Positions 29,371 to 41,200 of a stretch of 64,000 nucleotides of DNA are shown here, piece after piece (positions within the stretch are counted from its first letter, which is position 1; each line of letters starts with the position of its first letter). The stretch lies in NCBI GenBank assembly GCA_948099385.1, contig CANUEZ040000191.1, forward strand, positions 6,138,001 to 6,202,000, written 5' to 3'. Position numbers and translations under genes: made by a program. The DNA is from Fasciola hepatica. Taxonomy: Eukaryota; Platyhelminthes; Trematoda; Plagiorchiida; Fasciolidae. A model generated the notes under the pieces. It saw only the letters and a program-made list of their open reading frames with translations, made no database searches and was not told the DNA's origin.

Positions 29371-31495
29371 CTGAATAAAACCAAGGCATTCCCCTATGAA
29401 CAATCCCCACACAGATTGCTCATACAATGCAATAGAGCAGTAGCAGAGTAGATTTGTATAATATGATTCTCCATGCAGCTTGAACACTGAGCTGACCATT
29501 GAAAAAGATGGAAGCACTGTACAGCTGTTTGATCCGCTAAGGGAATCAAGAGCATTGCACATGGACAGAGCCCACACGGGGACACGAACAAGGGTTGGGG
29601 TGAACGATTGTCAGTCGAACACTCAAACCACAAGGCTATCCGATATGGGTCTGAACGCTTTGTTCAACATATACACTACATGATATAGCACAATCCCCAA
29701 ATTGGATTCGGCTTGCGCTTTCGCTTTGAACGGTAACAACCAAATTCTGGCACACCGATCCAATCCTATGTTCCATCACTTCTCTATTTATGTGCCTAAG
29801 TAAAACCAAGGCATTCCCTTATGAACAATCCCCACACAGATTGCTCATACAATGCAATAGAGCAGTAGCAGAGTAGATTTGTATAATATGATTCTCCATG
29901 CAGCTTGAACACTGAACTGACCATCGAATATGATGGAAGCACTGTACAGCTGTTTGATCCGCTAAGGGAATGATGAGCATTGCACATGGACAGAGCCCAC
30001 ACGGGGACACGAACAAGGGTTGGGGTGAACGATTGTCAGTCGAACACTCAAACCACAAGGCTATCCGATATGGGTCTCAACGCTTTGTTCAACATATACA
30101 ATACATGATATAGCACAATCCCCAAATTCGATTCAGCTTGCGCTTTCGCTTTGAACGGTAACAACCAAATTCTCGCACACCGATCCAATCCTATGTTCCA
30201 TCACTTCTCTATTTATGTGCCTAAGTAAAACCAAGGCATTCCCTTATGAACAATCCCCACACAGATTGCTCATACAATGCAATAGAGCAGTAGCAGAGTA
30301 GATTTTTATATTATGATTCTCCATGCAGTTTGAACACTGAACTGACCATTGAAAATAATGGAAGCACTGTACAGCTGTTTGATCCGCTAAGGGAATCATG
30401 AGCATTGCACATGGACAGAGCCCACACGGGGACACGAACAAGGGTTGGGGTGAACGATTGTCAGTCGAACACCCAAACCACAAGGCTATCCGATATGGGT
30501 CTCAACGCTTTGTTCAACATATACACTACATGATATAGCACAATCCCCAAATTGGCTTCGGCTTTCGCTTTCGCTTTGAACGGTAACAACCAAATTCTCG
30601 CACACCGATCCAATCTTATGTACCACCACTTCTCTATTTATAGGCCTAAGTAAAACCAAGGCATTCTCTTATGAACAATCCACACACAGATTGCTCATAC
30701 AATGCAATAGAGCAGTAGCAGAGTAGATTTGTATAATATGATTCTCCATGCAGCTTGAACACTGAACTGACCATTGAAAATGATGGAAGCACTGTACAGC
30801 TGTTTGATCCGCTAAGGGAATCATGAGCATTGCACATGGACAGAGCCCACACGGGGACACGAACAAGGGTTGGGGTGAACGATTGTCAGTCGAACACCCA
30901 AACCACAAGGCTATCCGATATGGGTCTGAACGCTTTGTTCAACATATACACTACATGATATAGCACAATCCCCAAATTGGATTCGGATTTCGCTTTCGCT
31001 TTGAACGGTAACAACCAAATTCTCGCACACCGATCCAATCCTATGTTCCATCACTTCTCTATTTATGGGCCTAAGTGAAACCAAGGCATTCCCTTATGAA
31101 CAATCCCCACACAGATTGCTCATACAATGCAATAGAGCAGTAGCAGAGTAGATTTGTATAATATGATTCTCCATGCAGCTTGAACACTGAACTGACCATT
31201 GAAAATGATGGAAGCACTGTACAGCTGTTTGATCCGCTAAGGGAATCATGAGCATTGCACATGGACAGAGCCCACACGGGGACACGAACAAGGGTTGGGG
31301 TGAACGATTGTCAGTCGAACACCCAAACCACAAGGCTATCCGATATGGGTCTCAACGCTTTGTTCAACATATACAATACATGATATAGCACAATCCCCAA
31401 ATTGGATTCGGCTTTCACTTTGGATGTGTAAGATAACAACAGAATTCTCGCACACCGATCCAAACCTATGTTCCATCACTTCTCTATTTATGGGC
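29371..31495 (+). repeat. 2125-bp five-monomer higher-order repeat, copy 1
   Basis: The ordered markers are: monomer 1 CCTGAATAAAACC, CCCCTATGAAC and TCAAGAGC; monomer 2 CATCGAATATG and GGGAATGATGAGC; monomer 3 TTTTTATATTATG and CAGTTTGAAC; monomer 4 ATGTACCACCAC and TTTATAGGCC; monomer 5 CCTAAGTGAAACC with a CACTTTGGATGTGTAAGATAAC tail. All but the last tail are repeated in the next 2125 bp. Adjacent multi-monomer units of this kind are the definition of a higher-order repeat. Confidence 0.9.
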
Positions 31496-33620
31496 CTGAA
31501 TAAAACCAAGGCATTCCCCTATGAACAATCCCCACACAGATTGCTCATACAATGCAATAGAGCAGTAGCAGAGTAGATTTGTATAATATGATACTCCATG
31601 CAGCTTGAACACTGAGCTGACCATTGAAAATGATGGAAGCACTGTACAGCTGTTTGATCCGCTAAGGGAATCAAGAGCATTGCACATGGACAGAGCCCAC
31701 ACGGGGACACGAACAAGGGTTGGGGTGAACGATTGTCAGTCGAACACTCAAACCACAAGGCTATCCGATATGGGTCTGAACGCTTTGTTCAACATATACA
31801 CTACATGATATAGCACAATCCCCAAATTGGATTCGGCTTGCGCTTTCGCTTTGAACGGTAACAACCAAATTCTCGCACACCGATCCAATCCTATGTTCCA
31901 TCACTTCTCTATTTATGTGCCTAAGTAAAACCAAGGCATTCCCTTATGAACAATCCCCACACAGATTGCTCATACAATGCAATAGAGCAGTAGCAGAGTA
32001 GATTTGTATAATATGATTCTCCATGCAGCTTGAACACTGAACTGACCATCGAATATGATGGAAGCACTGTACAGCTGTTTGATCCGCTAAGGGAATGATG
32101 AGCATTGCACATGGACAGAGCCCACACGGGGACACGAACAAGGGTTGGGGTGAACGATTGTCAGTCGAACACTCAAACCACAAGGCTATCCGATATGGGT
32201 CTCAACGCTTTGTTCAACATATACAATACATGATATAGCACAATCCCCAAATTCGATTCAGCTTGCGCTTTCGCTTTGAACGGTAACAACCAAATTCTCG
32301 CACACCGATCCAATCCTATGTTCCATCACTTCTCTATTTATGTGCCTAAGTAAAACCAAGGCATTCTCTTATGAACAATCCACACACAGATTGCTCATAC
32401 AATGCAATAGAGCAGTAGCAGAGTAGATTTTTATATTATGATTCTCCATGCAGTTTGAACACTGAACTGACCATTGAAAATGATGGAAGCACTGTACAGC
32501 TGTTTGATCCGCTAAGGGAATCATGAGCATTGCACATGGACAGAGCCCACACGGGGACACGAACAAGGGTTGGGGTGAACGATTGTCAGTCGAACACCCA
32601 AACCACAAGGCTATCCGATATGGGTCTCAACGCTTTGTTCAACATATACAATACATGATATAGCACAATCCCCAAATTGGCTTCGGCTTTCGCTTTCGCT
32701 TTGAACGGTAACAACCAAATTCTCGCACACCGATCCAATCTTTTGTACCACCACTTCTCTATTTATAGGCCTAAGTAAAACCAAGGCATTCTCTTATGAA
32801 CAATCCACACACAGATTGCTCATACAATGCAATAGAGCAGTAGCAGAGTAGATTTGTATAATATGATTCTCCATGCAGCTTGAACACTGAACTGACCATT
32901 GAAAATGATGGAAGCACTGTACAGCTGTTTGATCCGCTAAGGGAATCATGAGCATTGCACATGGACAGAGCCCACACGGGGACACGAACAAGGGTTGGGG
33001 TGAACGATTGTCAGTCGAACACCCAAACCACAAGGCTATCCGATATGGGTCTGAACGCTTTGTTCAACATATACAATACATGATATAGCACAATCCCCAA
33101 ATTGGATTCGGATTTCGCTTTCGCTTTGAACGGTAACAACCAAATTCTAGCACACCGATCCAATCCTATGTTCCATCACTTCTCTATTTATGGGCCTAAG
33201 TGAAACCAAGGCATTCCCTTATGAACAATCCCCACACAGATTGCTCATACAATGCAATAGAGCAGTAGCAGAGTAGATTTGTATAATATGATTCTCCATG
33301 CAGCTTGAACACTGAACTGACCATTGGAAATGATGGAAGCACTGTACAGCTGTTTGATCCGCTAAGGGAATCATGCGCATTGCACATGGACAGAGCCCAC
33401 ACGGGGACACGAACAAGGGTTGGGGTGAACGATTGTCACTCGAACACCCAAACCACAAGGCTATCCGATATGGGTCTCAACGCTTTGTTAAACATATACA
33501 ATACATGATATGGCACAATCCCCAAATTGGATTCGGCTTTCGGATCCGCTTTGAACGGTAACAACCAAATTCTCGCACAACGATCCAATCCTATGTTCCA
33601 TCACTTCTCTATTTATGGGC
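31496..33620 (+). repeat. 2125-bp five-monomer higher-order repeat, copy 2
   Basis: This repeats the marker order of 29371-31495. I counted only a few scattered differences in monomers 1-4, for example GATACTCC in monomer 1, CTCTTATG and CCACACACAG in monomer 3, and TTTTGTACC in monomer 4. Monomer 5 (33196-33620) starts like its partner but ends differently; see its own entry. Confidence 0.88.
33196..33620 (+). repeat. Hybrid (recombinant) monomer closing HOR copy 2
   Basis: The start has CCTAAGTGAAACC, as in the monomer at 31071. From about 33373 on it has CATGCGC, GTCACTCG, GGATCC and CACAACG, as in the monomers at 26396 and 28521, and the following monomer (33621) matches 28946 with CATCGAATATGAAGG and a GATGTGTAAGATAAC tail. 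A switch between about 33205 and 33373 is the expected product of unequal crossing-over or conversion between HOR units. Confidence 0.8.
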
Positions 33621-35041
33621 CTAAGTAAAACCAAGGCATTCCCTTATGAACAATCCCCACACAGATTGCTCATACAATGCAATAGAGCAGTAGCAGAGTA
33701 GATTTGTATGATATGATTCTCCATGCAGCTTGAACACTGAGCTGACCATCGAATATGAAGGAAGCACTGTAGAGCTGTTTGATCCGCTAAGGGAATCATG
33801 CGCATTGCACATGGACAGAGCCCACACGGGGACACGAACAAGGGTTGGGGTGAACGATTGTCAGTCGAACACCCAAACCACAAGGCTATCCGATATGGGT
33901 CTCAACGCTTTGTTCAACATATACAATACATGATATAGCACAATCCCTAAATTGGAATCGGCTTTCACTTTGGATGTGTAAGATAACAAAAAAATTCTCG
34001 CACACCGATCCAAACCTATGTTCCATCACTTCTCTATTTATGGGCCTAAGTAAAACCAAGGCATTCCCTTATGAACAATCCACACACAGATTGCTCATAC
34101 AATGCAATAGAGCAGTAGCAGAGTAGATTTGTATAATATGATTCTCCATGCAGCTTGAACACTGAACTGACCATTGAAAATGATGGAAGCACTGTACAGC
34201 TGTTTGATCCGCTAAGGGAATCATGAGCATTGCACATGGACAGAGCCCACACGGGGACACGAACAAGGGTTGGGGTGAACGAATGTCACTCGAACACCCA
34301 AACCACAAGGCTATCCGATATGGGTCTCAACGCTTTGTTCAACATATACAATACATGATATAGCACAATCCCCAAATTGGCTTCGGCTTTCGCTTTCGCT
34401 TTGAACGGTACCAATCAAAATCTCGCACACCGATCCAATCCTATGTTCCATCACTTCTCTATTTATGGGCCTAAGTAAAACCAAGGCATTCCCTTATGAA
34501 CAATCCCCACACAGATTGCTCATACAATGCAATAGAGCAGTAGCAGAGTAGATTTGTATAATATGATTCTCCATGCAGCTTGAACACTGAACTGACCATT
34601 GAAAATGATGGAAGCACTGTACAGCTGTTTGATCCGCTAAGGGAATCATGCGCATTGCACATGGACAGAGCCCACACGGGGACACGAACAAGGGTTGGGG
34701 TGAACGATTGTCAGTCGAACACCCAAACCACAAGGCTATCCGATATGGGTCTGAACGCTTTGTTCAACATATACAATACATGATATAGCACAATCCCCAA
34801 ATTGGATTCGGCTTTCGCTTTCGCTTTGAACGGTAACAATCAAAATCTCGCACACCGATCCAATCCTATGTTCCATCACTTCTCTATTTATGGGCCTAAG
34901 TAAAACCAAGGCATTCCCTTATGAACAATCCCCACACAGATTGCTCATACAATGCAATAGAGCAGTAGCAGAGTAGATTTGTATAATATGATTCTCCATG
35001 CAGCTTGAACACTGAACTGACCATTGAAAATGATGGAAGCA

Positions 35042-35053
35042 CTGTACAGCTGT
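35042..35053. repeat. Overlapping 8-bp palindromes CTGTACAG and ACAGCTGT
   Basis: Two perfect palindromes share four bases at offset 146-157. They contain BsrGI (TGTACA) and PvuII (CAGCTG) sites and are intact in nearly all monomers; exceptions include GTATAGCTG near 18470 and 21020, and GTAGAGCTG near 29095 and 33772. Confidence 0.7.
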
Positions 35054-35071
35054 TTGATCCGCTAAGGGAAT

Positions 35072-35088
35072 CATGAGCATTGCACATG
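35072..35088. repeat. Small dyad CATGAGC-ATT-GCACATG, reference copy
   Basis: The 7-nt arms pair at six of seven positions around ATT. The element is conserved at offset 176-192 in most monomers; the CATGCGC variant keeps the same mismatch position. Confidence 0.6.
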
Positions 35089-35117
35089 GACAGAGCCCAC
35101 ACGGGGACACGAACAAG

Positions 35118-35154
35118 GGTTGGGGTGAACGATTGTCAGTCGAACACCCAAACC
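35118..35154. repeat. Long dyad (15-nt arms, 7-nt spacer), reference copy
   Basis: Left arm GGTTGGGGTGAACGA at 35118-35132 and right arm TCGAACACCCAAACC at 35140-35154 match at 12 of 15 positions as inverted repeats. The element is present at offset 222-258 of most monomers. Five monomers (starts 1760, 3034, 19170, 46371, 47221) read GGTTTGGGTG, which repairs one mismatch. The common T/A polymorphism (GATTG or GAATG) lies in the spacer. Function unknown; cruciform formation or protein binding is inference. Confidence 0.75.
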
Positions 35155-35225
35155 ACAAGGCTATCCGATATGGGTCTCAACGCTTTGTTCAACATATACA
35201 ATACATGATATAGCACAATCCCCAA

Positions 35226-35270
35226 ATTGGCTTCGGCTTTCGCTTTCGCTTTGAACGGTAACAACCAAAT
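35226..35270 (+). repeat. Variable TTTCGC-rich segment, reference copy
   Basis: This segment (offset about 330-375) reads TTGGCTTCGGCTTTCGCTTT then CGCTTTGAACGG in the reference. It is the most variable part of the monomer, with at least eight tail classes across the window, and it holds most larger length changes. A 17-bp stretch at 35244-35260 resembles the vertebrate CENP-B box at seven of nine core positions. Confidence 0.75.
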
Positions 35271-38200
35271 TCTCGCACACCGATCCAATCCTATGTTCCA
35301 TCACTTCTCTATTTATGGGCCTAAGTAAAACCAAGGCATTCCCTTATGAACAATCCCCACACAGATTGCTCATACAATGCAATAGAGCAGTAGCAGAGTA
35401 GATTTGTATAATATGATTCTCCATGCAGCTTGAACACTGAACTGACCATTGAAAATGATGGAAGCACTGTACAGCTGTTTGATCCGCTAAGGGAATCATG
35501 AGCATTGCACATGGACAGAGCCCACACGGGGACACGAACAAGGGTTGGAATGAACGATTGTCAGTCGAACACCCAAACCACAAGGCTATCCGATATGGGT
35601 CTGAACGCTTTGTTCAACATATACACTACATGATATAGCACAATCCCCAAATTGGCTTCGGCTTTCGCTTTCGCTTTGAACGGTAACAACCAAATTCTCG
35701 CACACCCATCCAATCCTATGTTCCATCACTTCTCTATTTATGGGCCTAAGTAAAACCAAGGCATTCCCTTATGAACAATCCCCACACAGATTGCTCATAC
35801 AATGCAATAGAGCAGTAGCAGAGTAGATTTGTATAATATGATTCTCCATGCAGCTTGAACACTGAACTGACCATTGAAAATGATGGAAGCACTGTACAGC
35901 TGTTTGATCCGCTAAGGGAATCATGCGCATTGCACATGGACAGAGCCCACACGGGGACACGAACAAGGGTTGGGGTGAACGATTGTCAGTCGAACACCCA
36001 AACCACAAGGCTATCCCATATGGGTCTGAACGCTTTGTTCAACATATACAATACATGATATAGCACAATCCCCAAATTGGATTCGGCTTTCGGATCCGCT
36101 TTGAACGGTAACAACCAAATTCTCGCACAACGATCCAATCCTATGTTCCATCACTTCTCTATTTATGGGCCTAAGTAAAACCAAGGCATTCCCTTATGAA
36201 CAATCCCCACACAGATTGCTCATACAATGCAATAGAGCAGTAGCAGAGTAGATTTGTATAATATGATTCTCCATGCAGCTTGAACACTGAACTGACCATT
36301 GAAAATTATGTAAGCACTGTATAGCTCTTTGATCCGCTGAGGGAATCATGAGCATTGCATATGGACAGAGCCCACACGGGGACACGAACAAGGGTTGGGG
36401 TGAACGATTGTCAGTCGAACACCCAAACCACAAGGCTATCCCATATGGGTCTCAACGCTTTGTTCAACATATACAATACATGATATAGCACAGTCCCCAA
36501 ATTGGCTTCGGCTTTCGCTTTGGGTTTAAACGGTAAAAATCAAATTCTCGCACACCGATCCAATCCTATGTGCCATCACTTCTCTATTTATGGGCCTAAG
36601 TATAACCAAGGCATTCTCTTATGAACAATCCCCACACAGATTGCTCATACAATGCAATAGAGCAGTAGCAGAGTAGATTTGTATAATATGATTCTCCATG
36701 CAGCTTGAACACTGAACTGACCATTGAAAATGATGGAAGCACTGTACAGCTGTTTGATCCGCTAAGGGAATCATGCGCATTGCAATTGGACAGAGCCCAC
36801 ACGGGGACACGAACAAGGGTTGGGGTGAACGAATGTCACACGAACACCCAAACCACAAGGCTATCCGATATGGGTCTCAACGCTTTGTTCAACATATACA
36901 ATACATGATATAGCACAATCCCCAAATTGGATTCGGCTTTCGCTTTCGCTTTGAACGGTAACAACCAAATTCTCGCACACCGATCCAATCCTATGTTACA
37001 TCACTTCTCTATTTATGGGCCTAAGTAAAACCAAGGCATTCCCTTATGCACAATCCCCACACAGATTGCTCATACAATGCAATAGAGCAGTAGCAGAGTA
37101 GATTTGTATAATATGATTCTCCATGCAGCTTGAACACTGAACTGACCATTGAAAATGATGGAAGCACTGTACAGCTGTTTGATCCGCTAAGGGAATCATG
37201 AGCATTGCACATGGACAGAGCCCACTCGGAGACACGAACAAGGGTTGGGGTGAACGATTGTCAGTCGAACACCCAAACCACAAGGCTATCCGATATGGGT
37301 CTCAACGCTTTGTTCAACATATACAATACATGATATAGCACAATCCCCAAATTGAATTCGGCTTTCGCTTTCGCTTTGAACGGTAACAACCAAATTCTCG
37401 CACACCGATCCAATCCTATGTTCCATCACTTCTCTATTTATGGGCCTAAGTAAAACCAAGGCATTCCCTTATGAACAATCCCCACACAGATTGCTCATAC
37501 AATGCAATAGAGCAGTAGCAGAGTAGATTTGTATAATATGATTCTCCATGCAGCTTGAACACTAAAGAGACCATCGAAAATGATGGAAGCACTGTACAGC
37601 TGTTTGATCCGCTAAGGGAATCATGAGCATTGCACATGGACAGAGCCCACACGGGGACACGAACAAGGGTTGGGGTGAACGATTGTCAGTCGAACACCCA
37701 AACCACAAGGCTATCCGATATGGGTCTCAACGCTTTGTTCAACATATACAATACATGATATAGCACAATCCCCAAATAAGATTCGGCTTTCGCTTTCGCT
37801 TTGAACGGTAACAACCAAATTCTCGCACACCGATCCAATCCTATGTTCCATCACTTCTCTATTTATGGGCCTAAGTAAAACCAAGGCATTCTCTTATGAA
37901 CAATCCCCACACAGATTGCTCATACAATGCAATAGAGCAGTAGCAGAGTAGATTTGTATAATATGATTCTCCATGCAGCTTGAACACTGAACTGACCATT
38001 GAAAATGATGGAAGCACTGTACAGCTGTTTGATCCGCTAAGGGAATCATGAGCATTGCACATGGACAGAGCCCACACGGGGACACGAACAAGGGTTGGGG
38101 TGAACGATTGTCAGTCGAACACCCAAACCACAAGGCTATCCGATACGGGTCTCAACGCTTTGTTCAACATATACAATACATGATATAGCACAATCCCCAA

Positions 38201-41200
38201 ATTGGCTTCGGCTTTCGCTTCCGCTTTGAACGGTAACAACGAAAATCTCGCACACCGATCCAATCCTATATTCCATCACTTCTCTATTTATGGGCCTAAG
38301 TAAAACCAAGGCATTCCCTTATGAACAATCCCCACACAGATTGCTCATACAATGCAATAGAGCAGTAGCAGAGTAGATTTGTATAATATGATTCTCCATG
38401 CAGCTTGAACACTGAACTGACCATTGAAAATGATGGAAGCACTGTACAGCTGTTTGATCCGCTAAGGGAATCATGAGCATTGCACATGGACAGAGCCCAC
38501 ACGGGGACACGAACAAGGGTTGGGGTGAACGAATGTCAGTCGAACACCCAAACCACAACGCTATCCGATATGGGTCTCAACGCTTTGTTCAACAGATACA
38601 CTACATGATATAGCACAATCCCCAAATTGGCTTCGGCTTTCACTTTGGCTTTGTAAGATAACAATCAAATTTTCGCACACCGATCCAATCCTATGTTCCA
38701 TCACTTCTCTGTTTATGGGCCTAAGTAAAACCAAGGCATTCCCTTATGAACAATCCCCACACAGATTGCTCATACAATGCAATAGAGCAGTAGCAGAGTA
38801 GATTTGTATAATATGATTCTCCATGCAGCTTGAACACTGAACTGACCATTGAAAATTATGGAAGCACTGTACAGCTGTTTGATCCGCTAAGGGAATCATG
38901 AGCATTGCACATGGACAGAGCCCACACGGGGACACGAACAAGGGTTGGGGTGAACGATTGTCAGTCGAACACCCAAACCACAAGGCTATCCGATATGGGT
39001 CTGAACGCTTTGTTCAACATATACACTACATGATATAGCACAATCCCCAAATTGGCTTCGGCTTTCGCTTTCGCTTTGAACGGTAACAACCAAATTCTCG
39101 CACACCGATCCAATCCTATGTTCCATCACTTCTCTATTTATGGGCCTAAGTAAAACCAAGGCATTCCCTTATGAACAATCCCCACACAGATTGCTCATAC
39201 AATGCAATAGAGCAGTAGCAGAGTAGATTTGTATAATATGATTCTCCATGCAGCTTGAACACTGAACTGACCATTGAAAATGATGGAAGCACTGTACAGC
39301 TGTTTGATCCGCTAAGGGAATCATGAGCATTGCACATGGACAGAGCCCACACGGGGACACGAACAAGGGTTGGGGTGAACGAATGTCAGTCGAACACCCA
39401 AACCACAAGGCTATCCGATATGGGTCTCAACGCTTTGTTCAACATATACAATACATGATATAGCACAATCCCCAAATTGGATTCGGCTTTCGCTTTCGCT
39501 TTGAACGGTAACAACCAAATTCTCGCACACCGATCCAATCCTATGTTCCATCACTTCTCTATTTATGGGCCTAAGTAAAACCAAGGCATTCCCTTATGAA
39601 CAATCCCCACACAGATTGCTCATACAATGCAATAGAGCAGTAGCAGAGTAGATTTGTATAATATGATTCTCCATGCAGCTTGAACACTGAACTGAACATT
39701 GAAAATGATGGAAGCACTGTACAGCTGTTTGATCCGCTAAGGGAATCATGAGCATTGCACATGGACAGAGCCCACACGGGGACACGAACAAGGGTTGGGG
39801 TGAACGAATGTCAGTCGAACACCCAAACCACAAGGCTATCCGATACGGGTCTCAACGCTTTGTTCAACATATACAATACATGATATAGCACAATCCCCAA
39901 ATTGGATTCGGCTTTCGCTTTCGCTTTGAACGGTAACAACCAAATTCTCGCACACCGATCCAATCCTATATTCCATTACTTCTCTATTTATGGGCCTAAG
40001 TAAAACCAAGGCATTCCCTTATGAACAATCCCCACACAGATTGCTCATACAATGCAATATAGCAGTAGCAGAGTAGATTTGTATAATATGATTCTCCATG
40101 CAGCTTGAACACTGAGCTGACCATTGAAAATGATGGAAGCACTGTACAGCTGTTTGATCCGCTAAGGGAATCATGCGCATTGCACATGGACAGAGCCCAC
40201 ACGGGGACACGAACAAGGGTTGGGGTGAACGAATGTCAGTCGAACACCCAAACCACAAGGCTATCCGATATGGGTCTCAACGCTTTGTTCAACATATACA
40301 ATACATGATATAGCACAATCCCCAAATTGGATTCGGATTTCGCTTTCGCTTTGAACGGTAACAACCAAATTCTCGCACACCCATCCAATCCTATGTTCCA
40401 TCACTTCTCTATTTATGGGCCTAAGTAAAACCAAGGCATTCCCTTATGAACAATCCCCACACAGATTGCTCATACAATGCAATAGAGCAGTAGCAGAGTA
40501 GATTTGTATAATATGATTCTCCATGCAGCTTGAACACTGAACTGACCATTGAAAATGATGGAAGCACTGTACAGCTGTTTGATCCGCTAAGGGAATCATG
40601 AGCATTGCACATGGACAGAGCCCACACGGGGACACGAACAAGGGTTGGGGTGAACGATTGTCAGTCGAACACCCAAACCACAAGGCTATCCGATACGGGT
40701 CTCAACGCTTTGTTCAACATATACAATACATGATATAGCACAATCCCCAAATTGGATTCGGCTTTCGCTTCCGCTTTGAACGGTAACAACCAAATTCTCG
40801 CACACCCATCCAATCCTATATTCCATCACTTCTCTATTTATGGGCCTAAGTAAAACCAAGGCATTCCCTTATGAACAATCCCCACACAGATTGCTCATAC
40901 AATGCAATAGAGCAGTAGCAGAGTAGATTTGTATAATATGATTCTCCATGCAGCTTGAACACTGAACTGACCATTGAAAATGATGGAAGCACTGTACAGC
41001 TGTTTGATCCGCTAAGGGAATCATGAGCATTGCACATGGACAGAGCCCACACGGGGACACGAACAAGGGTTGGGGTGAACGATTGTCAGTCGAACACCCA
41101 AACCACAAGGCTATCCGATATGGGTCTGAACGCTTTGTTCAACATATACAATACATGATATAGCACAATCCCCAAATTGGATTCGGCTTTCGCTTTCGCT

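Larger units (their letters stand above)
34896..35320 (+). repeat. Near-consensus reference monomer
   Basis: This copy carries the majority base at nearly every position I compared and is a useful reference. Hand count: 188 G+C of 425. Layout by offset from its first base: 0-163 holds no CpG; 146-157 holds two overlapping 8-bp palindromes; 176-192 is a small dyad; 222-258 is a long dyad; about 330-375 is the variable TTTCGC-rich segment; 376-424 is conserved again and leads into the next copy. PvuII (CAGCTG) and BsrGI (TGTACA) sites at offset about 150 are kept in nearly all monomers, so either enzyme should give a 425-bp ladder. Confidence 0.9.

Noticed and set aside
34980..34990. TATAAT-like promoter element (TGTATAATATG)
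   Set aside because: It is an AT-rich stretch repeated in every monomer with no partner element or downstream gene.
35102..35125. G-quadruplex at GGGGACACGAACAAGGGTTGGGG
   Set aside because: Only three G-runs lie close together; the next run is more than 40 bases away, so a canonical four-run motif is absent.
35118..35154. tRNA-like B box (GTTCGACTG on the minus strand) suggesting SINE origin
   Set aside because: It misses the final conserved C of the B box, there is no A box at suitable spacing, and no poly-A or SINE ends exist.
34919..35158. Recurrent 79-codon cysteine-rich minus-strand frame
   Set aside because: It is open in most copies because the DNA is homogenised. It overlaps a second open frame, is shifted by the ACGGGACAC deletion in the left domain and is stopped by TAG in the monomer at 37446. 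Nothing indicates expression.
34930..35234. Internal duplication marked by ACAATCCCCA twice per monomer, 290 bp apart
   Set aside because: The match is ten bases and does not extend convincingly on either side, so chance is adequate.
34896..35320. 5S rRNA, U6 or spliced-leader tandem repeat
   Set aside because: None of the conserved cores of these RNAs is visible. The short likeness of CATATACA to U6 does not extend.
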